Below are positions 25,134 through 35,900 of a stretch of DNA of 64,000 nt, in pieces. Every line of letters begins with the position of its first letter. Within the stretch, counting starts at the first letter, position 1. The notes beneath the pieces are model-generated. The model ran no database searches, was not told where the DNA came from, and was given only the letters and a program-made list of their open reading frames with translations. A program made the position numbers and the translations under genes. The stretch comes from Scylla paramamosain (lineage: Eukaryota > Arthropoda > Malacostraca > Decapoda > Portunidae): NCBI RefSeq assembly GCF_035594125.1, contig NW_026973748.1, positions 248,001-312,000 of the forward strand, in the 5' to 3' direction.

Positions 25134-25143
25134 TCGTAATAAA
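25134..25143 (+). repeat. HOR deletion junction m4 to m9
   Basis: m4 (gcattttcgtaat) joins the end of m9 (aaacttcaaggtttgtac), losing m5-m8; A-tracts are only 578 bases apart (24,692 and 25,270). The duplicate junction is near 62,915-62,925. Confidence 0.7.
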
Positions 25144-25860
25144 CTTCAAGGTTTGTACATAACTCCGGAAAAAAGATAAAATTATTTTATTTATAATGAT
25201 TTTTTTTTATAAAATTTCCATGAATTTGGCCAGAATTTTGGCATCTCGGTAGCTATAAAGATGAATAACAAAAAAACATTTTTTTTCTCTATATAAAGAA
25301 TTTTATCTGTGGGTTTTAGCTTTTTGGTACTTAAGGAACTTAAAAACACTCATAATACACGATTTTCGTAATGTCCTTTTGTTTTACAAACATAGGGTTC
25401 TTTCCATGTATTTAAGCGTTTTTATAGGTTACATGATCAAAAACACTCAAAATACATGTTTTTGGTAATGTTATTCTGTTTCTCCATGAAGGGTGTTTTG
25501 CATGCGTTTTAGCGATTCTGTATGTAAGGAGTTAAAAAACACTTAAAGGCAAGTTCTTCGTAAAAGTTGGTTTTATTCCCATGTAATGTGATTGTTCTGC
25601 TTTTTAGTGCTTTATTGCATATCACGCTCAAAAACACTAAAAAGACATTTTTTTTGGTAATGTCATTTTTTTTTCCTCACATAAAGGTAGTTTCGCATGT
25701 AATTTGGCATTTTCGTAACTAAGAATGTGAAAAACACTCAAAATACACAATTTGGTAAGGTAGTCCTGTTTATCAATTAAAAGTGTTATTCATGCATTTC
25801 ATCATTTTGGTATGTAAAAAATTTCTCTATATACACGAGTTTTTGCGTTTATTGCCTTGT

Positions 25861-27835
25861 GGTTCTTTTAAAACTATAAAACACTCATTATACACGTTTC
25901 TCGTAATGTCCTTTTGTTTCCTAATATAGAGTGCTTTACATCCATTTTTGCATTTTTTTGTAGGTAACAAGCTCAAAAATACTCAAAATATATCTTTTTG
26001 GTAATGTTATTCTATTTCTTCATAAAGGTTGGTTTGCATCCGCTTTAGCGTTTTTCTACGTAAAACACTGAAAAGACACGTTTTCAGTAATATTCTTTTG
26101 GATTCACATATTGACTGACTTCCATATTATTTATCGTTTTAGTGCCTAACATGCTGAAAAACACTGAAAAGACAGGTTTCTGGTAAAGTCGTTTAACTTC
26201 CCTATATAGGTGGCTTTGGATGCACTTTAGGGTTTGGTACATAAAAATCCGAAAAAAAAGCTATAAATAACTCTTTTGGTAATGTTCTTTTTTCCACATA
26301 AATTCCCTGAAATTTCGCAGAATTTTGGCATCTCGGTACCTATAAGGATAAATAACAAAAAAAAAAAAAAATAAATAAATAAAAAATCCAATTTTTTAAA
26401 TTTTTTGTTAATTATTTTTTTTATCTAAATAAAGAGTGTTATTTGTGGGTTTTAGCTTTTAGGTACTGAAAAAAATTTAAAAAACACTCATAATACACGT
26501 TTCTCGTAATGTCCTTTCGTTTCCCAAACATAAAGTTCTTTGCATGTATTTAAGCGTTTTTATAGATATCATGATCAAAAACACTCAAAATACATGTATT
26601 TGGTAATATTATTCTGTTTCTTTATAAAATGTATTTTGCATGCATTTTAGCGTTTTGGTATGTAAGGCGCTCAAAAACACTTAAAGGCAAGTTCTTGGTA
26701 AAATTTGGTTTTATTCCCATGTAATGTGATTGACCTTCCTTTTAGTGCTTTATTGCGTAACACGTTCAAAAACACTCAAAAGACATGCAAGGCCTCGCAT
26801 ATGAGGAAATTGAAGACCTTACCAGAAATCTGTCTTTTGAGTGTTTTTCAGCATGTTAGGCACCAAAACGATAAATAATAAAGAACTCACTCTATGTTTG
26901 AATCAAAAAGAAAATTACTGAAAACCTGTCTTCTCAGTGTTTTACGTAGAAAAACGCTAAAACTGATGCAAACCAACCCATATCAAGAAGCAGAAAAACA
27001 TTACCAAAAATGTATATTTTGAGTGTTTTTGAGCTTGTTACCTACAAAAAAATAAAACGCAAAAATTGATAGAAAGCACTCTATATTGGGAAACAAAGGG
27101 ACATTGCAAGAAAAGTGTATAATGAATGTTTTATAGTTCAAAAAAACCACAAGGCAAAAAACGCAAAAACTCGTGTATATGGAGAAGTTTTCTAGATACC
27201 AAAATGCAGAAACTCGTGAATAACACTCTTAATTGAGAAACAGAACAACCTTACTAAATGCGTGTCAAATACACCAAAAGGCAAGTTCTTCTTAAAAGTT
27301 GGTTTTATTCCCATGTAATATGATTGCCCTGCTTTTTAGTGCTTTATTGCCTAACACGCTCAAAAACACTCAAAGACACTTTTCTGGTAATATCATATTT
27401 TTCCCACATAAAGCTAGTTTCGCATGGAATTTGGGGTTTTGGTAACTAAGAATGTAAAAAAACACTCAAAATACACTCATTTAGTAAGGTTGTTCTGTTT
27501 CTTGATTAAGACTGTTATTCATGAGTTTCAGAATTTTGGTATCTTAGAATCTTCTCCATACAGTCGAGTTTTTGCGTTGTTTGCCTTGTGATTCTGGTGA
27601 AACTATAAAACACTCATTATATACGCTTCTCGTTATGTCCTTTTTTTTCCTTATATAGAGTGCTTTGCATCCATTTTCGCGTTTTTTTTTATGTAACAAG
27701 CTCAAAAACACACAAAATATACTTTTTTTGATAATGTTATTCTATTTATTTATATTAGTTGGTTTGCATCTGTTTTAGCGTTTTTCTACGTAAATCTTTT
27801 AAAACACACGTTTCCAGTAATTTTGCTTTAGATTT
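25861..27835 (+). repeat. Segmental duplication C, copy 2
   Basis: Close match to 5,194-7,166 including the inverted cassette and the unusual acgtaaatcttttaaaacacac of m7/m8. It overlaps the right part of duplication D, whose second copy reaches only 364 bases into C before the window ends. At 27,836 it joins an m9-like stretch (tttagggtttgtacataact). Confidence 0.85.
26784..27265 (-). repeat. Inverted 482-bp cassette, copy 2
   Basis: Same length, same component order (m9 part, m8, m7, m6, m5 reversed) and same two junctions as 6,115-6,596, with scattered substitutions such as catatcaagaag for catatagagaag. Confidence 0.88.
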
Positions 27836-29441
27836 TTAGGGTTTGTACATAACTAAATCTAATATTATTTTTTTATGATGATTTTTTTTTTTTTTTAATT
27901 TCCATGAATTTTGCCAGAATTTTGGCATCTCGGTACCTATGAAGATAAATAACAAAAAAAAAAATCTCTCTATAAAGAGTGTTATTTTTGGGTTTTAGCT
28001 TTTTGGTACTTAAGGAACTTAAAAACACTCATAATACAAGATTTTCGTAATGTCCTTTTGTTATACAAACATAGGGTTCTTTACATGTATTTAAGCGTTT
28101 TTATAGGTAACATGATCAAAAACACTCAAAATACATGTTTTTCGTAATGTTATTCTTTTTCTCCATAAAGGGTGTTTTGCATGCGTTTTAGCGATTTGGT
28201 ATGTAAGGAGTTAAAAAACACTTAAAGGCAAGTTCTTCGTAAAAGTTGGTTTTATTCCCATGTAATGTGATTGTTGTGCTTTTTAGTGCTTTGTTGCATA
28301 TCACGCTGAAAAACACTAAAAAGACACTTTTTTGGTAGACATTTTTTTTCCCCATATGAAGGTAGTTTCGCATGTAATTTGGCATTTTCGTAACTACGAA
28401 TGTGAAAAACACTCAAAATACACAATTTGGTAAGGTAGTTCTGTTTATCGATTAAAAGTGTTATTCATGCATTTCATCTTTTTTTCTATGTAAGAAATTT
28501 CTCTATATACACGAGTTTTTGCGTTTATTGCCTTGTGGTTCTTTTAAAACTATAAAACACTCATTATACACGTTTCTCGTAATGTCCTTTTGTTTCCTAA
28601 TATAGAGTGCTTTACATCCATTTTTGCATTTTTTTTGTAGGTAACAAGCTCAAAAACACTCAAATATATCTTTTTGGTAATGTTATTCTATTTCTTCATA
28701 TAGGTTGGTTTGCATCCGCTTTAACGTTTTTCTACGTAAAACACTGAAAAGACACGTTTTCAGTAATTTTCTTTTGGATTCACATATTGACTGACTTCCA
28801 TATTATTTATCGTTTTGGTGCCTAACATGCTGAAAAACACTTAAAAGACAGGGGTCTGGTAAAGTCGCTTAACTTCTTTATATAGGTGGCTTTGCAAGCA
28901 CTTTAGGGTTTGGTACATAACAATCCGAAAAAAAAGCTATAATTAACTTTTTTGTTAATGTTCTTTTTTCCAAATAAATTCCCTGAATTTTGGCAGAATT
29001 TTGGCATCTCGGTACCTATAAAGATAAATAACAAAAAAAAAAATCCTATTTTTTTATTTTTTGTTTAATATATTTTTTTTTTCTAAATAAAGAGTGTTAT
29101 TGTGGGTTTTAGCTTTTAGGTACTGAAGGAACTTAAAAAAACACTCATAATACACGTTTCTCGTAATGTCCTTTCGTTTCCCAAACATAAGGTTCTTTGC
29201 ATGTATTTAAGTGTTTTTATAGATAACATGATCAAAAACACTCAAAATACATGGATTTGGTAATATTATTCTGTTTCTCCATCAAATGTATTTTGCAGGC
29301 GTTTTAGCGTTTTGGTATGTAAGGAGCTCAAAAAACACTTAATGGCAAGTTCTTGGTAAAATTTGGCTTTATTCCCATGTAATGTGATTGCCCTTCCTTT
29401 TAGTGCTTTATTGCGCAACACGTTCAAAAACACTCAAAAGA
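27836..29441 (+). repeat. HOR block leading to cassette copy 3
   Basis: Tracts near 27,954 and 29,033. From about 28,000 the order of variants follows 25,310-26,783, so the cassette and its left flank also form a local tandem duplication. No gene seen. Confidence 0.75.
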
Positions 29442-29683
29442 TATGCAAGGCCTCGCATATGAGGAAATTAAAGACCTTACCAGAAATCTGTCTTTTGAGT
29501 GTTTTTCAGCATGTTAGGCATCAAAATGATAAATAATAAGGAACTCACTCTATGTGGGAATCCAAAAGAAAATTACTGAAAACGTGTCTTCTCAGTGTTT
29601 TACGTAGAAAAACGCTAAAAGTGATGCAAACCAACCAATATCAAGAAGCAGAAAAACTTTACCAAAAATGTATATTTTGAGTG

Positions 29684-29700
29684 TTTTTTTTTTTTTTTTT
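29684..29700 (-). other. LINE poly(A) tail (T run on + strand)
   Basis: Seventeen consecutive T's directly after the satellite tattttgagtg and before the LINE 3' end (atgtaggaaggatactggcc). It marks the element's 3' end and orientation. Five of the T's may belong to the target sequence. Confidence 0.9.
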
Positions 29701-29792
29701 ATGTAGGAAGGATACTGGCCAAGGGCAACAAAAATCTAATAAAAAAAAATGCCCACTGAAATGCCAGTCCCATAAAAGGGTCAAAGCAGTGG

Positions 29793-30186
29793 TCAAAAAT
29801 TGGTGGATAAGTGTCTTGAAACCTCCCTCTTGAAGGAATTCAAGTCATAGGAAGGTGGAAATACAGAAGAAGGCAGGGAGTTCCAGAGTTTACCAGAGAA
29901 AGGGATGAATGATTGAGAATACTGGTTAACTCTTGCGTTAGAGAGGTGGACAGAATAGGGGTGAGAGAAAGAAGAAAGTCTTGTGCAGCGAGGCCGCGGA
30001 AGGAGGGGAGGCATGCAGTTAGCAAGATCAGAAGAGCAGTTGGCATGAAAATAGCGGTAGAAGACAACTAGATATGCAACATTGCGGCGGTGAGAGAGGG
30101 GCTGAAGACAGTCAGTTAGAGGAGAGGAGTTGATGAGACGAAAAGCTTTTGATTCCACCCTGTCTAGAAGAGCAGTATGAGTGGAA
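29793..30186 (-). pseudogene. LINE ORF2 C-terminal region
   Basis: Continuation of ORF2 after the slip at 30,187-30,194: LLDRVESKAFRLINS, LSHRRNVAYLVVFYRYFH, CMPPLLPRPRCTRLS, NARVNQYSQSFIPFSGKLWN and a natural end at VSRHLSTNF with a stop at 29,793. The pattern (basic, with RPRCTR and a conserved LWNSLP) is the usual tail of this LINE family; I recall close relatives in crab genomes but cannot check. Downstream to 29,701 is a 3' untranslated stretch of about 90 bases, then the poly(A) tail. Confidence 0.88.
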
Positions 30187-31710
30187 CCCCCCCCAGACAT
30201 GTGAAGCATACTCCATACATGGACGGATAAGGCCCTTGTACAGAGTTAGCAGCTGGGGGGGTGAGAAAAACTGGCGGAGACGTTTCAGAACACCTAACTT
30301 CATAGAAGCTGTTTTAGCTAGAGATGAGATGTGCAGTTTCCAGTTCAGATTATAAGTAAAGGACAGACCGAGGATGTTCAGTGTAGAAGAGGGGGACAGT
30401 TGAGTGTCATTGAAGAAGAGGGGATAGTTGTCTGGAAGATTGTGTCGAGTTGATAGATGGAGGAAATGAGTTTTTGAGGCATTGAACAATACCAAGTTTG
30501 CTCTGCCACAATCAGAAATTTTAGAAAGATCAGAAGTCAGGCGTTCTGTGGCTTCCCTGCGTGATATGTTTACCTCCTGAAGGGTTGGACGTCTATGAAA
30601 AGACGTGGAAAAGTGCAGGGTGGTATCATCAGCATAGGAGTGGATAGGACAAGAAGTTTGGTTTAGAAGATCATTAATGAATAATAAGAAGAGAGTGGGT
30701 GACAGGACAGAACCCTGAGGAACACCACTGTTAATAGATTTAGGAGAAGAACAGTGACCGTCTACCACAGCAGCAATTGAACGGTCAGAAAGGAAACTTG
30801 AGATGAAGTTACAGAGAGAAGGATAGAAACCGTAGGAGGGTAGTTTGGAAATCAAAGCTTTGTGCCAGACTCTATCAAAGGCTTTTGATATGTCCAAGGC
30901 AACAGCAAAAGTTTCACCAAAGTCTCTAAAAGAGGATGACCAAGACTCAGTAAGGAAAGCCAGAAGATCACCAGTAGAGCGGCCTTGACGGAACCCATAC
31001 TGGCGATCAGATAGAAGGTTGTGAAGTGATAGATGTTTAAGAATCTTCCTGTTGAGGATAGATTCAAAAACTTTAGATAAGCAGGAAATTAAAGCAATAG
31101 GACGGTAGTTTGAGGGATTAGAGCGGTCACCCTTTTTAGGAACAGGTTGAAAGTAGGCAAACTTCCAGCAAGAAGGAAAGGTAGATGTTGACAGACAGAG
31201 CTGAAAGAGTTTGACTAGGCAAGGTGCAGGCACGGAGGCACAGTTTCGGAGAACAATAGGAGGGACCCCATCAGGTCCATAAGCCTTCTGAGGGTTTAGA
31301 CCAGCGAGGGCATGGAAAACATCATTGCGAAGAATTTTAATACGTGGCATGAAGTAGTCAGAGGGTGGAGGAGAGGGAGGAACAAGCCCAGAATCGTCCA
31401 AGGTAGAGTTTTTAGCAAAGGTTTGAGCAAAGAGTTCAGCTTTAGAAATAGACGTGATAGCAGTGGTGCCATCTGGTTGAAGTAGAGGAGGGAAAGAAGA
31501 AGAAGCAAAGTTATTGGAGATATTTTTGGCTAGATGCCAGAAATCACGAGGGGAGTTAGATCTTGAAAGGTTTTGACATTTTCTGTTAATGAAGGAGTTT
31601 TTGGCTAGTTGGAGAACAGACTTGGCATGGTTCCGGGCAGAAATATAAAGTGCATGAGATTCTGGTGATGGAAGGCCTTTTGTGGGCCACCTCTCTATCA
31701 TGTATAGCAC
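30112..31710 (-). pseudogene. LINE reverse transcriptase, 532-residue open frame
   Basis: Longest open frame in the window. Copies the element's RNA into DNA at the nicked target. Motifs by residue: YGPDGVPP 144-151, KKGDRSNPSNYRPIAL 192-207, YGFRQGRSTGDLL 238-250, palm motif A ALDISKAFDRVWH 271-283 (Asp273), SGVPQGSVLSPTLFLLFIND 328-347, motif C YADD 359-362 (30,625-30,636), thumb [11 protein letters not shown] 447-457 and GLIRPCMEYASHVWGG 493-508. All catalytic aspartates are present. The first 12 or so residues come from the wrong frame after the deletion near 31,680, and the last 24 (from FHSYCSS) come after a slip in an eight-base C run (30,187-30,194). It is thus an internal open part of a broken ORF2, not a gene with a true start. 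Frames at 30,852-31,067, 31,296-31,508 and on the + strand are shadows. Confidence 0.93.
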
Positions 31711-32657
31711 GAGAACAAGCTGTGTTAAACCAAGGTTTAGAAGGTTTAGGACGAGAAAAAGAGTGAGGAATGTACGCCTCCATGCCAGACACTATCACCT
31801 CTGTTATGCGCTCAGCACACAAAGACGGGTCTCTGACACGGAAGCAGTAGTCATTCCAAGGAAAATCAGCAAAATACCTCCTCAGGTCCCCCCAACTAGC
31901 AGAGGCAAAACGCCAGAGGCACCTTCGCTTAGGGGGATCCTGAGGAGGGATTGGAGTGATAGGACAAGATAAAGATATGAGATTGTGATCGGAGGAGCCC
32001 AACGGAGAAGAAAGGGTGACAGCATAAGCAGAAGGATTAGAGGTCAGGAAAAGGTCAAGAATGTTGGGCGTATCTCCAAGACGGTCAGGAATACGAGTAG
32101 GGTGTTGCTCCAATTGCTCTAGGTCATGGAGGATAGCAAAGTTGTAGGTTAGTTCACCAGGATGGTCAGTGAAGGGAGAGGAAAGCCAAAGCTAGTGGTG
32201 AACATTGAAGTCTCCAAGAATGGAGATCTCTGCAAAAAGGGAAGAGGGTCAGAATGTGCTCCACTTTGGAAGTTAAGTAGTCAAAGAATTTCTTATAGTC
32301 AGAGGAGTTAGGAGAGAGGTATACAGCACAGATAAATTTAGTATGAGAATGACAATGACTCTGTAGTCGTAGCCAGATGGTGGAAAACTCGGAAGATTCA
32401 AGAGCGTGGGCACGAGAGCAGGTTAAGTCATTGCGCACATAAACGCAGCATCCAGCTTTGGATCGAAAATGAGGATAGAGAAAGTAGGAGGGAACAGAAA
32501 AGGGGCTACTGTCAGTTGCCTCAGACACCTGAGTTTCAGTGAGGAAAAGAAGATGAGGTTTAGAAGAGGAGAGGTGGTGTTCTACAGATTGAAAATTAGA
32601 TCTTAGAACGCGAATGTTACAGAAGTTAATGAAGAAAAAGTTGAGGGGGGTGTCAAG
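31676..32657 (-). pseudogene. LINE apurinic-like endonuclease domain and linker (broken)
   Basis: Target-DNA nicking domain of the LINE. Visible in order: NIRVLRSNFQSVEHHL at the start, LTET with the catalytic glutamate (32,532-32,543), SKAGCCVYVRNDL, GDFN (32,204-32,215) and SDHN with the catalytic histidine (31,982-31,993), then a linker ending [22 protein letters not shown]. Three defects are seen. One extra base in an A run (32,234-32,238) shifts the frame just before GDFN, an in-frame stop lies at 32,193-32,195 right after NVHH, and a short deletion near 31,676-31,682 shifts the frame before LPSPESHAL. The domain therefore cannot be made as one protein. The open frame reaching 32,711 is extended by satellite sequence and its first residues are not part of the LINE. 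Confidence 0.88.
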
Positions 32658-32905
32658 ACACTTAGGGTTTTTGAGCTTCTTACCTACAAAAAAACGCAAA
32701 AATTGATACAAAGCACTCTATATTGGGAAACAAAGGGACATTGCAAGAAAAGTGTATAATGAATGTTTTATAGTTAAAAAAAAAAACCACAAGGCAAAAA
32801 ACGCAAAAACTCGTGTATATGGAGAATTTTCGTAGATACCAAAATGCTGAAACTCATGAATAACACTATTAATTGAGAAACAGAACAATCTTACTAAATG
32901 CGTGT

Positions 32906-35900
32906 CAAAAACACTAAAAGGCAAGTTCTTTTTTTTATCTAACAAGCTCAAAAACACACAAAATATACTTTTCTGGTAATGTTATTCTATTTTTTCATAT
33001 TGGTTGGTTTGCATCCGTTTTAGCATTTTTGTACGTAAATCTTTTAAAAGACACGTTTTCAGTAATTTTGTTTTGGATTTCCATATAGAGTGACTTTCAT
33101 ATTATCTATCGTTTTGGTGCCTAACATGCGAAAAAAAACACTCTAAAAAGATAGGTTTCTTTTGTTGTAAAGTCGTTAAATTTCCCCAAATAGGTGAGTT
33201 TGGATACACTTTATGGTTTGGTACATAACTCCGAAAAAAAGGTAAAAGTAACTTTTTCCACATAATTTCCCTGAATTTTGGCAGAATTTTGTCGTCTTGG
33301 TACCTATGAACATCAATAACAAAAAAATAAAAATGCTATTATTTTATTTATTTTTTTTCTCTATAAAGAGTGTTATTTGTAGGTTTTAACGTTTTGGTAC
33401 TTAAAGAACTTCAAAACATTCATAATACACATTTCTCGTAATGTCCTTTCCTTTCCCAAATATAGGGATCTTTGCATGTATTTAAGCGTTTTCATAGGTA
33501 ATAGGATAAAAAACACTCAAAAACACTTGTTTTTGGTAATGTTATTCTGCTTCTGCATAAAGAAGTGTTTTGCATGCGTTTTAGCGATTTGGTATGTAAG
33601 GAGCTGAAAAACACTTCAAGGCAAGTTCTTGGTAAAAGTTGGTTTTATTCCAATGTAATATGATTGCCTAGCTTTTTATTGCTTTATTGCCTAACACGCT
33701 CAAAAAACACTCAAAAGACACTTCTAGTAATGTCATTTTTTTCCCACATAAAGTTACTTTTTGCATGCTGTTTGGGGTTTTGCTAACTAAGAAAAAAACA
33801 CTCAAAATACACGCATTTGGTAATGTTGTCCTGTTTCCCAATTAAGATTGTTATTCATGAGTTTCAGCATTTTGGTATCTAAGAAACTTCTTTATATACA
33901 CGAATTTTTGCGTTTTTTGCGTTGTGGTTCTTGTGAACCACAAGTTCTTTTGCCCAAAAATAATAAGACACTCATTATACTCGTTTCTCGTTATGTCCTT
34001 TTTTCTCCCAATAAGGAGTGCTTTGCATCCATTTTCGCGTTTTTTGTAGGTAACAAGCTCAAAAACACTTAAAATATACCTTTTTTATAATGTTATTCTA
34101 TTTCTTCATATTGGTTGGTTTGCATCCGTTTTAGCGTTTTTCTACGTAAAACACCGAAAAGACACGTTTTCAGTAATTTTGTTTTCGATTCCCAAAGAAT
34201 ATTGCCAGATTTTTGGCAACTTAGTACCTATGAAGATGAATAACAAAAAAAAAAAATTATTTTATATTATTATTTTTTTCTCTATAAAGAGTGTTATTTG
34301 TGGGTTTTAGCTTTTTTGGTACTTTTGTTTTTTGGTACTTTTGTTTTGGTACTTTTGTTTGGTTTTGGTTTTTTGGAACATAAAAACATAATACACGTTT
34401 CTCTTAATGTCCTTTCGTTTCCCAAACCTAAGGTTCTTTGCATGTATTTAAGCGTTTTTATAAATAACATGATCAAAAACACTCAAAATACATGTTTTTG
34501 GTAATGTTACTATGCTTCTCCATAAAGGGTGTTTTGCATGCGTTTTAGCGTTTTGGTATGTAAGGAGTTAAAAAAAACACTTAAAGGCAAGTTCTTCGTA
34601 AAAGTTGGTTTTATTCCCATGTAATGTGATTGTTCTGCTTTTTAGTGCTTTGTTGGATATCACGCTCAAAAACACTCAAAAGACACTTTTCTGGTAATAT
34701 ATTTTTTTTCCCACATAAAGATAGTTTCGCATGTAATTTGGGATTTTCGTAACTAAGAATGTGAAAAACACTCAAAAAACACAGATTTGGTAAAGTAGTT
34801 CTGTTTCTCAATTAAAAGTGTTATTCATGCAATTCAGCCTTTTGGTATGTAAGAAACTTCTCTATATACACGAGTTTTTTGCGTTTTTTGCCTTGTGGTT
34901 CGTGTGAAACTATAAAAAACTCATTATACACTTTTTTCGTAATGTTCTTTTGTTTCCCAATATAGAGTGCTTTCCATCCATTTTCGCATTTTTTGTAGGT
35001 AACAAGCTGAAAAACACTCAAAATATATCTTTTTGGTAATGTTATTCTATTTCTTCATATTATTTGGTTTGCATCCGTTTTAGCGTTTTTCTTCGTAAAT
35101 CACTGAAGAGACACGTTTTCAGTAATATTGTTGAAATTGCTGAAAAAAACACTCATAAGACAGGTTTCTGGTAAAGTTGAGTAAATTCTTCATATAGGTG
35201 GCTTTGCATGCACTTCAGGGTTTGGTACATAACTCCGGAAAAATGCTGAAATTATTTTTTTATAATGATCTTTTTTACAAAATACACGATTTTCGTAATG
35301 TCCTTTTCTTATACAAACATAGGGTTCTTTACATGTATTTAAGCGTTTTTATAGGTAACACGATCAAAAACACTCAAAATAGATATTTTTGTTAATGTTA
35401 TTCTGTTTGTCCATAAAGGGTGTTTTGCATGCAATTTAGCGTTTTGGTATGTAAGGAGTTAAAGAAAACACTTAAAATTATGTTCTTCGTAAAAGTTGGT
35501 TTTATTCCCAAGTGATGTGATTGTTCTGCTTTTTAGTGCTCTGTTGCATATCACGCTCAAAAACACTGAAAAGACATTTTTCTGGTAATGTCATTTTTTT
35601 TCCCATATAAAGGTAGTTTCGCATGTAATTTGCCAATTTCGTAACTAAGAATGTGAAAAACACTCAAAATACACAATTCAAAAAACTCTCAAAATATACC
35701 TTTTTGGTAATGTTATTCTATTTCTTCATTTTGGTTGTTTTCCATCCGTTTTAGCATTTTCCACGTAAAACACCGAAAAGACACGTTTTCAGTAATTTTG
35801 TTTTGGATTCCCATATAGATTGACTTTCTTGGGTTTTATCGTGTTGGTTCCTAACATGCTGAAAAACACTCATAAGACAGTTTTCTGGCAAACACGTTTA

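Larger units (their letters stand above)
7551..26225 (+). repeat. Segmental duplication D, copy 1 (~18.7 kb)
   Basis: Matches 45,401-64,000 nearly base for base. The offset drifts only through small indels: 37,850 at 7,551; 37,827 near 8,900; 37,769 at 13,771; 37,766 at 16,608; 37,752 at 20,813; 37,783 at 23,145; 37,775 at 26,225. One visible indel is about 31 bases missing here near 22,533 that copy 2 keeps (gtaaataaagagtgttattt region, 60,292). Content: about five HORs, the CR1-like fragment, divergent monomers, then about nine HORs. The match continues to the end of the window, so the true duplication is longer. Confidence 0.9.
29684..32666 (-). mobile_element. Non-LTR retrotransposon (LINE), nearly full ORF2, inactivated
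   Basis: About 2.98 kb on the minus strand. The 3' end is a 17-base T run on the + strand (29,684-29,700), that is, a poly(A) tail; the 5' end is near 32,664. It encodes an apurinic-type endonuclease, a linker, a reverse transcriptase with YADD and a C-terminal block. No ORF1 and no internal promoter are visible, so it is 5' truncated or of an ORF2-only type. The target gagtgtttttgagc of the satellite is split with a probable short duplication gttttt (29,683-29,688 and 32,667-32,672), consistent with T-primed reverse transcription. Base composition is far less AT-rich than its surroundings. Jockey/CR1-group affinity is my reading of the motifs; the exact clade is not settled. Confidence 0.92.
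29442..32905 (-). repeat. Inverted cassette copy 3, split by a LINE
   Basis: The left half, 29,442-29,683 (242 bases), and the right half, 32,668-32,905 (238 bases), match the first 242 and last 240 bases of cassette copy 1. The interruption is the retrotransposon at 29,684-32,666. Right after the cassette, m3 (ggcaagttctt) jumps to the end of m6 (tatctaacaagctc) near 32,930-32,940, a further deletion junction. Confidence 0.85.

Noticed and set aside
7551..26225. Exact assembly duplication as the cause of the paired 18.6-kb blocks
   Set aside because: The copies differ by many scattered substitutions and by distinct indels in each copy (for example 22,533 versus 60,292 and 11,479 versus 49,284). 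Haplotype merging or misjoin is still possible and needs reads to exclude.
1..29000. Dozens of 60-100 residue open frames across the satellite on both strands
   Set aside because: They recur with the HOR period, lack recognisable domains, are rich in K, N, F and L as expected of AT-rich DNA, and many start or end in homopolymer tracts. They are satellite translation, not genes.
30149..30355. + strand open frame over the LINE
   Set aside because: Antisense to the RT and C-terminal coding sequence of the LINE; no domain of its own. The same holds for 31,682-31,972.
29684..32666. Active, complete retrotransposon
   Set aside because: At least four lesions break ORF2: the A-run slip at 32,234, the stop at 32,193, the deletion near 31,680 and the C-run slip at 30,187. 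No ORF1 or 5' region is seen.
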